From Candidatus Bathyarchaeia archaeon (GTDB taxonomy: Archaea > Thermoproteota > Bathyarchaeia > 40CM-2-53-6), in contig DASYWW010000037.1 in the NCBI GenBank assembly GCA_035935655.1, positions 62,001 to 126,000 of the forward strand: a stretch of 64,000 nt of DNA, written 5' to 3'. Both the position numbers and the translations under genes were made by a program. Of this stretch, positions 44,391 through 53,934 are shown one piece after another (the first letter of the stretch is position 1; every line of letters starts with the position of its first letter). The notes below the pieces were generated by a model. It ran no database searches, was not told the DNA's origin, and was given only the letters and a program-made list of their open reading frames with translations.

Positions 44391-44993
44391 ATGGAGCAAT
44401 ATATCGACATAGCTTTGCCTGCGAAGGACGCCGAAACTATTGCGAAATGGTACGATGCCCTATCCAAGAATTATGACGAGCTATATGGCGAAGAACAGAA
44501 CAAGAAGCATGCACAAGTGTTGCAACTCCTGGGAAACAGAGAGTTCAAGATAATCGTCGACGTTGGATGCGGAACGGGTAAGCTCCTCGGACTCATTTCT
44601 TCAAAAGGCCAAATTTCCTTAGGAATCGACCTTTCCATTCAAATGCTAAAATTGGCAAAGCCTAGAACAACAGACACTAGCATCCAGTTCGTCCGAGCCG
44701 ACGCCTCGCATCTCCCCCTGCAAGATCGTGTTGCAGACGGAGTTACATCTGTCTCAATGACAGAGTCGGGTCCCCTGTCTGAAGAACACCTCAATGAACT
44801 CTCAAGAATCGCAACCAAAGACGCCACGCTAATTATGACGATTTTTGACGACAAGCACCAGACACCTTGGAGACAACTGAACGAAACGAATATTGAACTT
44901 ATTACTTCTTTCGCAAACAGAGAACGACTTTACTTGTTGGACAGGGCCAAACATCCGGCCAGGGCATCGCCCGAATCCTCGGCTCTAGTTTAA
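44391..44993 (+). CDS. SAM-dependent methyltransferase (class I)
   Basis: 200 residues from ATG 44391. The SAM loop IVDVGCGTGKLLGLI is near 51, followed by LGIDLSIQML, DASHLPLQD and a short, unusual end. The frame is open back to 44142 but that part is antisense to nucS and is rejected. The substrate is unknown. The motif order is that of small-molecule or quinone methyltransferases. Confidence 0.82.
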   Translation: MEQYIDIALPAKDAETIAKWYDALSKNYDELYGEEQNKKHAQVLQLLGNREFKIIVDVGCGTGKLLGLISSKGQISLGIDLSIQMLKLAKPRTTDTSIQFVRADASHLPLQDRVADGVTSVSMTESGPLSEEHLNELSRIATKDATLIMTIFDDKHQTPWRQLNETNIELITSFANRERLYLLDRAKHPARASPESSALV

Positions 44994-45017
44994 GAATAAC
45001 CTGCACCCTCTTTCCTG

Positions 45018-45167
45018 ATGACAATAATGGCAGGATGTTCCCACCAATGGCGGGGAAGAGGCCCGATGACTCGTTGTATCAGATGTGGAAAGCTCAAGTC
45101 TGATTTTCGGAAAGAACAACACACTCAAAAGATGATGGCTAGAGAGAACTCCGAATCAGAAGAATAA
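45018..45167 (+). CDS. Very small zinc-finger protein, 49 aa
   Basis: 49 residues from ATG 45018 (46 from ATG 45027). It has C-x-H near the start (AGCSHQWRG) and CIRCGK about 13 residues later, a C/H-C/C zinc site like those in small phage or archaeal zinc proteins, and a charged tail with Glu at the end. An AT-rich box (TTTAAGAATAA) lies about 25 bases upstream. Function unknown. Confidence 0.5.
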   Translation: MTIMAGCSHQWRGRGPMTRCIRCGKLKSDFRKEQHTQKMMARENSESEE

Positions 45168-45264
45168 GGCAACCAAAGCGCAATCTCTTCTAATCTGTCC
45201 TGATCATCTATCTTTATCCAAGAGTTTTTATGCCCTGCAATGACTCGTCTGCATAAGGCGCCAA

Positions 45265-45504
45265 TTGGAACCTTCAAGAAAGCCTCTGAACCTGCTCGTT
45301 CGAAAGCTACAAGCCGACGTCTCAGTCAGGCTGAAAAATGACGCGGAGTACCGAGGCAAAATGATCGACTGCGACAGCCACATGAACATCATCCTCGACG
45401 GAGCTCGAGAATACCGAGGAGGAGACCCATCCACGAACTTTGGCAGCTTGATTGTTCGAGGCAGCAACGTCCTTTACATCTGCGTGAGCGAGCCTACACA
45501 GTAG
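45265..45504 (+). CDS. Sm-like archaeal protein (LSm)
   Basis: 79 residues, typical for archaeal Sm proteins that form seven-membered rings and bind U-rich RNA. Sm1 is visible in VSVRLKNDAEYRGKMIDCDSHMNIILD and Sm2 in SLIVRGSNVLYICV. TTG start; TTTTTATG at 45226-45233 lies at TATA distance, so the transcript should be nearly leaderless. No partner gene follows; in many archaea ribosomal protein L37e is next, but it is not seen here. Confidence 0.92.
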   Translation: MEPSRKPLNLLVRKLQADVSVRLKNDAEYRGKMIDCDSHMNIILDGAREYRGGDPSTNFGSLIVRGSNVLYICVSEPTQ

Positions 45505-45654
45505 AGCCATCAGACCCCGAGTCGCTAGGAAGTTTCAGACGCTTCAGATCGCGTCTCCGGTCTTAGGCATCGGTGTGAGGATGAGAAGCACTACGCTACT
45601 TTATTGAAGATCCGGCAGATTTTCATTCTACCTCCGTTGTTAACATTGGATACT

Positions 45655-46272
45655 TCAGTTGTGAACGGACCCGGTCTTCGATGGGACATTGCCAATCCCT
45701 GAATAAGGGAGCGCGTTCCTGAGATATCGAGAAATCGGCCTCGCTATGACGCCCCCTGCAAGGACTTGAGCCAGATCGAATGGAACCTCCAAAAGAGCTC
45801 CAAATGGCCCTGGGTTGAGATCGGAGTTGACCCCGACCAACAGTCCAATGAACAGCGCGTTGGTCAAAAAGTACCCGCCGACCATAACAGAACTCGCAAA
45901 TAGCCAGGACAGCTTCAGCCCCCAGCGTTGACCTCGTTGAAGTACGAGCCCTGCAATGTACCCTTCCAGACCTTTGATGACTAAAGTAAACGGCCAATAA
46001 GGAGCACCTCCCACCAGCGCGTCGGAAAGCGAGGATCCGACTCCCCCAGCGAAACCGCCGATTTCTGGACCGAACGTCCAGGCAGAGATGAATATGATAA
46101 TGTCTCCGGCGTCGAATCTTTGACCCGGCACGGCCGAGATTGGAACCCAAAAGTATTGGGTGACTACGAAGACGAGAGCAGTAAACACCGCCATGATCGC
46201 GATCGTTCGGACAGGCGTTGTTTTTCCTTTCTCGGCCCATTCATCCTTTTCCGATATTGAGAATGTCGACAT
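45655..46272 (-). CDS. ECF transporter S component
   Basis: 205 residues with about six hydrophobic helices; after a polar start (MSTFSISEKDEW) come AIMAVFTALVFVVTQ, then the loop VPGQRFDAGDIIIFISAW, GGFAGGVGSSLSDAL and a C-terminal helix pair, the pattern of S components (RibU/HmpT-type) of energy-coupling factor transporters for vitamins. The ATPase and T subunits are not in the window. Four bases behind the CTP synthase gene on the same strand. The ligand is unknown. Confidence 0.85.
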   Translation of the reverse strand: MSTFSISEKDEWAEKGKTTPVRTIAIMAVFTALVFVVTQYFWVPISAVPGQRFDAGDIIIFISAWTFGPEIGGFAGGVGSSLSDALVGGAPYWPFTLVIKGLEGYIAGLVLQRGQRWGLKLSWLFASSVMVGGYFLTNALFIGLLVGVNSDLNPGPFGALLEVPFDLAQVLAGGVIARPISRYLRNALPYSGIGNVPSKTGSVHN

Positions 46273-46276
46273 GCCC

Positions 46277-47923
46277 CTACTCCGAACGGTGGGTGATTAC
46301 CTGCTGTGGCATCTTCAACGCCGGAACATTCCGACCTAGCGTTGCCCGTATAAATCCAAAATAGGGTGGAGATGGTCTTCCGGGTCGAGATTTGAATTCT
46401 GCATGGAACTGTGTTGCAAAGTGGAATCTGTTAGATGGAACTTCAAGAATCTCCATCCTTCGATTGGCATCGCTTCTTCCAGAGAATTTCAACCCTTTAG
46501 ATGTCAACTCAGGAATGTACTTCGGATTCACCTCGTATCTATGACGATGACGTTCCCAAACTTTCCCCTTCCCGTAAAGGGAATAAGCCGCGGTTCCTGC
46601 CTCCACGGCGACTTCATGAGCTCCTAACCTCATCGTGCCACCCTTTTCCAACACTCCATTCTGCTCCGGCATGAGATCAATGACAGGATTCTTTGATTTC
46701 GGGTTGAGCTCGGAGCTTCCGGCGTCTACAATGCCGATATGTCTCGCATACTCAACGACAGCTAGCTGGAACCCGTAGCATATTCCAAGGAATGGAATGT
46801 CATGAGATCGAGAGTATTCAATGGCCAGAATCTTCCCTTCTGCACCTCTTTGACCGAATCCCCCCGGCACTAAGACTCCGTCGAACCGAGAAAGGAGCCG
46901 GACCTTTTCTGGCTGTTTCTCAAACTCATCAGTCTCAATCCATTCAAGGTTGACCTTTGCACCCGCGGATGCTCCTGCATCCTTCAATGCGTCATTGACG
47001 CTTACGTAACAGTCAGCGAGTTCTGCGTACTTCCCGCAAATTGCTATGTTTACCGGTTTGGCCTGCGTTAGATGATCTTCAAGCATCTTCTTCCACAAGC
47101 CCCATTGGGTCGGATTCTCAGGTAGTCTAAGACGGCGTGTGATGAAAGCGCCGAGCCCTTGCTGATCTAGGAGAAGAGGGGATTGATAGATACTGTCCAT
47201 GTCTTGCGACGTGAATACGGCGGATTCCTCTACGTTGCAGAATAGGGCGATCTTTCGCCTCGGTTCCTCTTTGAGAGGTGCTTTGCTTCTCGCGACGATG
47301 ATGTCAGGCTGCACTCCGATTCTGCGGAGCTCTTGAACACTGTGTTGAGTCGGTTTGGTCTTCTGCTCCCCCACTACATCTAATACAGGAACAAGGGTAA
47401 CGTGGACATTGAGAACGTTCTCGCTACCCTCTTCAAGGCGCAGCTGACGTGCAGCTTCGAGATAAGGCAGAGATTCGATGTCACCAACAGTTCCGCCTAT
47501 TTCTACCAACACTAAGTCTACTCCCTCTTCCTGAGGAATCCGACGAAGTCTATCCTTGATCTCATCAGTTATGTGCGGTATGATTTGAACGCATTTTCCG
47601 AGAAAGTCGCCCTTCCGTTCTCTCTCGATGACCGAGAAGTACACCTGGCCAGTGGTTATGTTGTGATTCTTTGGGATATTGATATCCAGGAACCTTTCGT
47701 ATGTCCCTACATCCATGTCTGTCTCTCCTCCGTCTTCTGTGACGAAAACCTCGCCGTGAATGTAGGGATTCATTGTACCTGCGTCGTAGTTGAGATAAGG
47801 ATCAATCTTAACAGCGGTGACTTTCAGACCGCGGACCTGAAGTATTTTCCCGATAGAAGCGGCGATAACCCCCTTGCCTATTCCGGACATTACGCCGCCC
47901 GTGACAAAAACGAACTTGGTCAA
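46277..47923 (-). CDS. pyrG: CTP synthase
   Basis: 548 residues. It makes CTP from UTP, ATP and glutamine. The N-terminal synthase half begins [15 protein letters not shown] and includes [20 protein letters not shown] and [15 protein letters not shown]. The C-terminal glutaminase has the Cys of GICYGFQ near 380 and the HAEF near 515. Start is TTG 47923. It is followed by an ECF S component gene with a gap of 4 bases. Confidence 0.97.
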   Translation of the reverse strand: MTKFVFVTGGVMSGIGKGVIAASIGKILQVRGLKVTAVKIDPYLNYDAGTMNPYIHGEVFVTEDGGETDMDVGTYERFLDINIPKNHNITTGQVYFSVIERERKGDFLGKCVQIIPHITDEIKDRLRRIPQEEGVDLVLVEIGGTVGDIESLPYLEAARQLRLEEGSENVLNVHVTLVPVLDVVGEQKTKPTQHSVQELRRIGVQPDIIVARSKAPLKEEPRRKIALFCNVEESAVFTSQDMDSIYQSPLLLDQQGLGAFITRRLRLPENPTQWGLWKKMLEDHLTQAKPVNIAICGKYAELADCYVSVNDALKDAGASAGAKVNLEWIETDEFEKQPEKVRLLSRFDGVLVPGGFGQRGAEGKILAIEYSRSHDIPFLGICYGFQLAVVEYARHIGIVDAGSSELNPKSKNPVIDLMPEQNGVLEKGGTMRLGAHEVAVEAGTAAYSLYGKGKVWERHRHRYEVNPKYIPELTSKGLKFSGRSDANRRMEILEVPSNRFHFATQFHAEFKSRPGRPSPPYFGFIRATLGRNVPALKMPQQVITHRSE

Positions 47924-48024
47924 AGGGTAACAGTGAGAGCAATCACCGGTTCCTCAAAAGGCTAACGCTGACCGCCATTCTCGAAATTGTGCGTAAGGAT
48001 TGGCGGACGGAAGTATTGAGGCCC

Positions 48025-48729
48025 TTATGCGCGCTGAACTATGGGTCTCGTCTTAGCAGCGAGAGTTCCTCGTTCAGGGAGTTTCAAGCCAGCCTTCTGC
48101 CAGTCATCAAGAAAACGCTTGAGACCGATGTCTGTCAGTGGATGTTTCACCATTTTTTCCAAGACATCAGGTGGCATTGTCGCAACATGAGCTCCCAGCT
48201 TCGCGGCATCAACTACATGAACAGGGTGACGAATACTTGCTACTAGAACCTGGGTTTCGATCTCGTAATTTCGGTATATCTGCAACGTATCCTCAATCAC
48301 CTTCATCCCCTCATGTCCCGCATCGTCCAAACGACCAATGAACGGGCTGACGTAGGTCGCTCCTGCCTTTGCAGCAAGCAGAGCTTGATTTGGAGAGAAG
48401 ACGAGCGTGACGTTCGTATTGATTCCCTCTTTGCTCAAGCCCTTGACGGCGACCAAACCATCACTGGTCATCGGACACTTGACAACGACGTTCGGGCTCA
48501 GTGACGCTAGGTTGTGAGCCTCCCGGAGCATGCCGTCCGTGTTCTGGCTCACCACCTCAAGGTTTACGGGGCCCTGTACGATCTGGAGAATTTCTGACAC
48601 AAGTTCCAGAAAATCTCTGTTCTCCTTGGCGATGAGGGTTGGATTGGTGGTGATTCCGTCAAGAACTCCCATATCCACGAAGGTTTTGATCGAAGAGATA
48701 TTGGCAGTATCAAGGAATATCTTCAACAT
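48025..48729 (-). CDS. Transaldolase / fructose-6-phosphate aldolase family
   Basis: 234 residues, the short TalC/MipB type. It begins MLKIFLDTANISSIK, has the Schiff-base Lys in VVVKCPMTSDG near 87, and TYVSPFIGRLDD further on. Short members act as transaldolase or as fructose-6-phosphate aldolase. Last gene of the pentose-phosphate operon, where transaldolase makes sense: it would exchange C3 units between sedoheptulose-7-P and glyceraldehyde-3-P. Confidence 0.92.
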   Translation of the reverse strand: MLKIFLDTANISSIKTFVDMGVLDGITTNPTLIAKENRDFLELVSEILQIVQGPVNLEVVSQNTDGMLREAHNLASLSPNVVVKCPMTSDGLVAVKGLSKEGINTNVTLVFSPNQALLAAKAGATYVSPFIGRLDDAGHEGMKVIEDTLQIYRNYEIETQVLVASIRHPVHVVDAAKLGAHVATMPPDVLEKMVKHPLTDIGLKRFLDDWQKAGLKLPERGTLAAKTRPIVQRA

Positions 48730-48732
48730 CGA

Positions 48733-49674
48733 TTACCTAGACTTGATCAGCTGTTTCGCGGCCCGCGCAATTTCCTTTGACGTCAGACCGTACTTAACCA
48801 TAAGTTCTTGATGCTCACCTGACTCTCCAAATGTATCCCTAACCCCAACTCTAGAGATATGAACTGGGTATGATTCAGTGATGGCTTCTGCGACCGCTCC
48901 CCCCAAGCCACCGATCACATTCTGCTCTTCAGCGGTCACGAGGGCGCCAGTCTTCCTGGCAACTCGAACAATCGTTTCAGAATCCAGGGGCTTCACCGTG
49001 TGAGAGTCAACGACCTCCGCTGAGAGCCCCGTCCTGGAGAGTGCCTCAGCAGCCTCCATTGCCTCATGGACCATTATTCCACAGGCTACGATCCCGATGT
49101 CAGAGCCCTCTCTCAGTATCTTGGCCTTCCCAACCTCCAAGCCCTTCGACACCGAATAGATCGTGGGGACACTGGGTCTGCTAAGACGAATGTAAAAAGG
49201 ACCCAAGGTTCTGCAAGCTTGAGCAACCAGGGACTTAGTGGATGGAGCGTCAGCCGGGACGATAACATGCATCTTGGGTACCGCTCTCATTGCGGCAACA
49301 TCTTCAATCGTCTGATGCGATGCGCCGTCTGGTCCCACTGTCAATCCGCCATGTGAGGAGACGATCTTCACATTGAGATTGGGATAGGCGATCGCATTGC
49401 GAATCTGATCGAGGCACTTGCCAGGAACGAAGGCTGAGTAAGTGCTAACAAAGGGAATTTTCCCAGCGAGTGCGAGTCCCGCCGCTATGCCCATCATGTT
49501 GGCCTCCGCGATCCCGACATTGAAAAACCGATCCGGGTAGCGGTCTCCAAACATGCTCGTCTTGATAGATACTGATGTGTCAGCGCCGAGTACGACAACT
49601 CTCGGGTCTTCCTGACCCAGCTCCAAAAGAACCTCAGCGTAGGCGTCCCGCATCGACGCTACCTGGACGAGCAC
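48733..49674 (-). CDS. Transketolase, C-terminal section
   Basis: 313 residues covering the pyrimidine-binding and C-terminal domains of transketolase (MRDAYAEVLLELGQEDPRVV, GIAEANMMGIAAGLALAGKIPF with the catalytic Glu, then SHGGLTVGPDGASHQTIEDVA). In archaea the enzyme is commonly split in two genes. GTG start, overlapping the rpe stop by one base; an ATG seven codons in (49653) also fits. Together with the N-terminal half (50357) it forms the active enzyme. Confidence 0.95.
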   Translation of the reverse strand: MLVQVASMRDAYAEVLLELGQEDPRVVVLGADTSVSIKTSMFGDRYPDRFFNVGIAEANMMGIAAGLALAGKIPFVSTYSAFVPGKCLDQIRNAIAYPNLNVKIVSSHGGLTVGPDGASHQTIEDVAAMRAVPKMHVIVPADAPSTKSLVAQACRTLGPFYIRLSRPSVPTIYSVSKGLEVGKAKILREGSDIGIVACGIMVHEAMEAAEALSRTGLSAEVVDSHTVKPLDSETIVRVARKTGALVTAEEQNVIGGLGGAVAEAITESYPVHISRVGVRDTFGESGEHQELMVKYGLTSKEIARAAKQLIKSR

Positions 49675-50360
49675 TAGACCGGAAGCTCCCGCGTACTTCT
49701 TTGAACGATGGCCCTGATGTTTTGGAGAGCAGATTTAACATCACCTCTCCGAAAGATAGAGGCTCCCGCGACCAACACTGAAGCCCCTGCCTCTACGATC
49801 CTCGATGCATTCTCCTGGTCCACTCCTCCGTCAACCTCAACATCCATAGCTTCAGAGCGACCAAGCTTTGCAACCTTCTCAATTTTGGGCAGAACTGTTG
49901 GCATGAAAGCTTGACCTGGGAATCCGGGGTTGACTGAGAGAACAAGAATGACGTCAAAAGGATTCGTTTCCCTCTTTAGCCAAGATGGAACGGGAGTAGT
50001 AGGCTTCAGAGCAAGGCCTAGCCTCTTTTCTTTTTGATGAAGCTCTCTTGTCAAACTGTTGAGCAACGACCGACTGGCAACCTCTGCATGCACTGTTATG
50101 ATATCGCCTCCTGCAGAGAGAAAGGGCTCGTAGAATTTCTCAGGGTTTGTTATCATCAGATGTATATCGAGCGGGAGTCGTGTCACTTTGCGAATCGCTC
50201 TGACGGTGTCAGGTCCTAGACTTATGTTGGGAGCGAAGTGTCCGTCCGCTACGTCCACGTGAATCATATCGGCACCAGCTTCCTCAACTCTGCTGATCTC
50301 TCCCCTCAGGTCAGCATGGTCAGCCGCAAGAATGGACGGCGCAATCTTGACCCCTCTCAT
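49674..50360 (-). CDS. rpe: Ribulose-phosphate 3-epimerase
   Basis: 228 residues, a TIM barrel with IAPSILAADHADL at the start, MIHVDVADGHFAPNISLGP, LPLDIHLMI, VLVLSVNPGFPGQAF and VEVDGGVDQENA, all the metal-binding and catalytic signatures. It interconverts ribulose-5-P and xylulose-5-P. Rpe is missing from many archaea, where pentoses come from the RuMP route. It lies between the two transketolase halves with overlapping ends (ATGA at its start). Confidence 0.95.
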   Translation of the reverse strand: MRGVKIAPSILAADHADLRGEISRVEEAGADMIHVDVADGHFAPNISLGPDTVRAIRKVTRLPLDIHLMITNPEKFYEPFLSAGGDIITVHAEVASRSLLNSLTRELHQKEKRLGLALKPTTPVPSWLKRETNPFDVILVLSVNPGFPGQAFMPTVLPKIEKVAKLGRSEAMDVEVDGGVDQENASRIVEAGASVLVAGASIFRRGDVKSALQNIRAIVQRSTRELPV

Positions 50361-51184
50361 TCTTCCAGCATCGTCTTTACGAGCTTGCGGACGGTGTCCT
50401 TGTCAGGTGCCTTGCCGTGGTATGCGGGATCCCATTCCATGAATGAAACGCCCTTTCCTTTCACGGTGTGGGCTATGATTACTGTCGGTCTGTTTCTCAT
50501 GCTCTCCGCCTTTTCTAAAGCATCGATTACCTGACGAAAGTCAAAGCCGTCAACTTCCAAGACATGCCAATTGAACGCCTTCCATTTGTATCCCACAGGC
50601 TCCATCGGCATGATTTGTTCGGTTAGCCCATCTTGCTGAATCCCGTTCCTGTCAACGATCGCTGTCAGATTGTCAAGCTTGAATTTGGGAGCAGCCATCG
50701 CAGCCTCCCATGTCTCCCCCTCATCGAGCTCACCGTCGCCGAGAAGCGCGTATACTCGAAAGTCCTTCTTGTCCACCTTGCCGGCAAGGGCCATACCAAT
50801 GGCGGCCGAAAGACCGATTCCTAGAGAACCGCCAGGAAACTCTACGCCCGGGACCCTATGGTCGGGGTGGCCTTGCAGCCGACTGTTGATCTTCCGTAGA
50901 GTCTTGAGTTCGCTCGTTGGAAGATAGCCCGCTTCTGCGAGGGTCGAAAACAAAACTGGCGCAGCGTGCCCCTTGGACAGAACAAATCTGTCCCGGTCTG
51001 GCCAATCTGGACGCTTAGGATCGTGCCGCATTTTGTAAAAGAAAAGGGAAACAAGTATCTCAACAGCTGAGAGGCTTCCGCCTGGATGACCTGACTTTGC
51101 TTCGGCCACCATTTCAAGAATGTGGGCTCGGATCTTAGCTGCTTTCTGGAGAAGCATCCCGATAGGAATGGATTGCTCTTCCAT
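50357..51184 (-). CDS. Transketolase, N-terminal section
   Basis: 275 residues, the thiamine-diphosphate binding half: ILEMVAEAKSGHPGGSLSAVE, LSKGHAAPVLFSTLAEAG, GSLGIGLSAAIGMALAG and GDGELDEGETWEAA (the diphosphate/Mg motif), then DRNGIQQDG. Ends 2 bases behind the kinase gene and overlaps rpe. Transfers C2 units between ketoses and aldoses. Confidence 0.95.
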   Translation of the reverse strand: MEEQSIPIGMLLQKAAKIRAHILEMVAEAKSGHPGGSLSAVEILVSLFFYKMRHDPKRPDWPDRDRFVLSKGHAAPVLFSTLAEAGYLPTSELKTLRKINSRLQGHPDHRVPGVEFPGGSLGIGLSAAIGMALAGKVDKKDFRVYALLGDGELDEGETWEAAMAAPKFKLDNLTAIVDRNGIQQDGLTEQIMPMEPVGYKWKAFNWHVLEVDGFDFRQVIDALEKAESMRNRPTVIIAHTVKGKGVSFMEWDPAYHGKAPDKDTVRKLVKTMLEE

Positions 51185-51186
51185 GG

Positions 51187-52212
51187 TCAGTGGACCGGAA
51201 CCTGAACTATCTGCTCTGCAAGCTCAAGTGTTGTGCTAGCTTGAGATCGAAGATCGTTCAGGTCTACAACGACAGTGCCAAGGTTGTCTGCGTGCTGTGA
51301 CGCCGCAAGTCCAGCGAGCAAGACGGCCTCTCCTATAGGAGCCTCGCTGACAATGGACATGGCTAGAACTGCTGTCATGCAGTCTCTTACGCCGACTGCG
51401 TTGAATCCGGGCTTGGGGCCCTTAAACGGCGGAAAACTCGTGATGTTCTTCTTCTCGAAGAGAATCATGCCCTGTTCGCTTCGAGTTAGGAGGAGGCTCT
51501 CACATTCCAACCGCGTCATGAGGTTGTGCCCCATATTCCTGAGCGAGGTATCGTTGACCATAGAGACACCAGTTGCGATTGTTGCTTCGCGCACGTTTGA
51601 CTTCACCATAGAAACCCCCACGTAGTCCAAGTAGTGCCTGACCTTCGGCTGAGCAACGACTCTCTTCTCTTGAACACGGGACTCTTCGACGACATTGCTT
51701 ATGAGCTCGGGGGTGATAACGCCCTTGTCGTAGTCAGAGAATACTACCCCGTCCGCGTCCTCAAGAAGATCATCCAAGGAGTAGAGAAATTGCTTTGTGA
51801 CGTGGGACTCCACGTCTTTCCGCGACTCTTTGTCAATCCTGAGGTATTGGCGGTGGTTTAGTATGAATCGGGTTTTCAGACTTGTGGGGCGACTATTCAC
51901 CACAGTGGCTGAGATGTCTACCCCTTTCTTCTCAAGCTCCTCTTGAATCCATTTTCCCGGCTCATCGTTTCCTACGACACCTAATACGCGGACTTTCGCC
52001 CCAAGTGCGACCAAGTTGTTGGCGAGGTTTGCCGCTCCTCCGAGAACGAGCTCCTCGGAAATGAAATCCGCCACAGGGACGGGTGCTTCTCTTGACAGTT
52101 TTCGGCCTTGAGAGCGAACGTATCGGTCGACCATCAAGTCTCCTATGACCAAGATTGTTTTATCCTGAAAGCCGTCGATTATCCTCGTAGGATCGGAGAC
52201 GGCCAGTGTCAA
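51187..52212 (-). CDS. PfkB-family sugar kinase, HldE/RfaE N-domain-like, altered active site
   Basis: 341 residues. GDLMVDRYVRSQGRKLSREAPVPV and LGGAANLANNLVALGAKV match the heptose-7-phosphate kinase domain of HldE. The C-terminal catalytic loop, normally GAGD, reads GVRD here: the base Asp stays, but two anion-hole positions change. The upstream KPN.E motif is KSNVRE. So the phosphoryl site may be impaired or specialised. It heads an operon with transketolase, epimerase and transaldolase, which make the sedoheptulose-7-P from which heptose is built. TTG start. Confidence 0.82.
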   Translation of the reverse strand: MTLAVSDPTRIIDGFQDKTILVIGDLMVDRYVRSQGRKLSREAPVPVADFISEELVLGGAANLANNLVALGAKVRVLGVVGNDEPGKWIQEELEKKGVDISATVVNSRPTSLKTRFILNHRQYLRIDKESRKDVESHVTKQFLYSLDDLLEDADGVVFSDYDKGVITPELISNVVEESRVQEKRVVAQPKVRHYLDYVGVSMVKSNVREATIATGVSMVNDTSLRNMGHNLMTRLECESLLLTRSEQGMILFEKKNITSFPPFKGPKPGFNAVGVRDCMTAVLAMSIVSEAPIGEAVLLAGLAASQHADNLGTVVVDLNDLRSQASTTLELAEQIVQVPVH

Positions 52213-52307
52213 CTAGGGCTCTAAGAAGAGCGGAGCCTATCGATGTTATTTAAGATTGTCAGAAATGGGAATCCACGCAAGAGCCCACGTGGAGCTGATC
52301 AAAAGCG

Positions 52308-52532
52308 TTACTTGACGTCTTCGGCCCGCTTTACGAGTCGCACTCTACACATGACGTGGTCTCCGTCTTTCACCCCGAAGATTTTCCGAATCTCCTCAGG
52401 GATCGTTATCCTTCCGCCGGCTATGACTTCAGCAAAGAAGGGGATGTCCTCTTCATCAACTTGAATTGGCAAAGCGATGGTCGCGGTCACGAATGCAATT
52501 GGCGAGTCATATAACGTTTTGACAAAACTCAC
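52308..52532 (-). CDS. AbrB/SpoVT-type DNA-binding protein
   Basis: 74 residues. The second half is an AbrB swapped-hairpin (AEVIAGGRITIPEEIRKIFGVKDGDHV). It would bind DNA as a dimer. The gene is divergent from the acyl-CoA dehydrogenase gene with only 24 bases between annotated starts, so it may control that gene or itself; this is by context. Confidence 0.8.
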   Translation of the reverse strand: MSFVKTLYDSPIAFVTATIALPIQVDEEDIPFFAEVIAGGRITIPEEIRKIFGVKDGDHVMCRVRLVKRAEDVK

Positions 52533-52556
52533 ATTAAGGACAAGAGTAATGAGAGA

Positions 52557-53792
52557 TTGTTTCGATTGAAAACTGTAGTGGATTCAGGTAGCGAAGACCT
52601 CTCCAAGATGAATTTTGACGTTTCAGACGAACAGAAGCTTGTTCTGGACGAGGTTGACCGGGCTTGCAGAGAGCTTCGGCCCTTAGAGGACCAATCTTAC
52701 TTGGCTGGAAAGTTTAACGATCATCTTGTCCCGATCTTCAGGAAGGCTCAACTCCTGGGTCTTCCCATTTCGAGACGGTATGGCGAGGGTCAAGGCGCCG
52801 ACATTCTCACATACGCCCTAGCCTTGGAGAGGATCGGCCGAGAAGGAACGGGGGTCCGAACATTTCTCTCTGGACACGTTTCACTGGGCCAATTGACGGT
52901 GCAAAAGTGGGGCAATGAGGATCAGAGACAACGCTATCTTCCACAAGCGACAAGAGGGGAAAAGGTAATGTGTTTTGGGCTTACCGAGCCCACCGCGGGT
53001 AGCGATCCCACTTCGCTCCGAACCTCCTTCGAAGACAAGGGGACACACTACTTGCTTAATGGAAGTAAGGCGTGGATTTCTAATGGTAGCATAGCAGATA
53101 CGTCTGTGATATTCGCTTACCCGAAAGGCAGACATGATGGAATGTGCGCCTTCATTGTTGAGAAGGAATTCGAGGGCTACTCAGCACAACAACAGAAGCA
53201 CAAGCTGGGGATGCCAACTTCGGACACTGGATCAATCTTTCTAGATAATTGTCGAGTCCCGAAGGACAATTTGCTCGGTCCGGTCGGGAAGGGACTAGGC
53301 GTCGCCTACTCGGGACTAATGAGTGGCAGACTTAGTGTCGCTGCAGGATGTTTGGGTGTCATTGACGACTGTATCACGGAAGCGGTTAGCTACTCGAAGC
53401 AACGGATACAACACGGAAAACCGATCGGAAAGCACCAACTCGTCCAACGGCACGTTGGAATCATGTCGACAAATCTGGAAGCCGCCAAGAACCTCGTCTA
53501 CAAAGCGGCGCTACTAAAACAACATAGTGATGAACGACCAGAAAACAAAGAGCTTCGCGACCATGCAGACATCACGATTGCCCAGGCGAAATACTTCGCC
53601 TCTAACGCATCTTTTGACGCCGCGGATCGAACTATTCAGGTATTCGGTTCTAGTGGTTATAGCTTCGAAACGCGCGCCCCTAGACACCTAGTTGACACTA
53701 GAGTGTGTCGAATCTACGAAGGGACAGACGAGATCATAGTGCAGAAAATCGCAGTAAGCCTACTCGGGCCGGACTTCGAAGCATATCGCTAG
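52557..53792 (+). CDS. Acyl-CoA dehydrogenase
   Basis: 411 residues from TTG 52557, or 394 from ATG 52608 (MNFDVSDEQKLV, where the family normally begins). FAD motifs CFGLTEPTAGSD near 143 and NGSKAWISNGSIAD near 170, and the catalytic Glu in RIYEGTDEI near 388 are present. It oxidises an acyl-CoA to the enoyl-CoA. FixA/FixB and FixC/FixX, which would take its electrons, are 2-6 kb downstream. Confidence 0.93.
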   Translation: MFRLKTVVDSGSEDLSKMNFDVSDEQKLVLDEVDRACRELRPLEDQSYLAGKFNDHLVPIFRKAQLLGLPISRRYGEGQGADILTYALALERIGREGTGVRTFLSGHVSLGQLTVQKWGNEDQRQRYLPQATRGEKVMCFGLTEPTAGSDPTSLRTSFEDKGTHYLLNGSKAWISNGSIADTSVIFAYPKGRHDGMCAFIVEKEFEGYSAQQQKHKLGMPTSDTGSIFLDNCRVPKDNLLGPVGKGLGVAYSGLMSGRLSVAAGCLGVIDDCITEAVSYSKQRIQHGKPIGKHQLVQRHVGIMSTNLEAAKNLVYKAALLKQHSDERPENKELRDHADITIAQAKYFASNASFDAADRTIQVFGSSGYSFETRAPRHLVDTRVCRIYEGTDEIIVQKIAVSLLGPDFEAYR

Positions 53793-53934
53793 TCCCCCGC
53801 TGCGGACTGCAGCAGTAACGCTAGTCCCATGTGGACACTCCACTTTTGGGCAGGCTTATTTTCGAGGACCGCCTATGCTACGTTCAGAACCGAGAAGGCG
53901 CAGTTACTCCGAGAGCTGATCAACCACGATCCAA

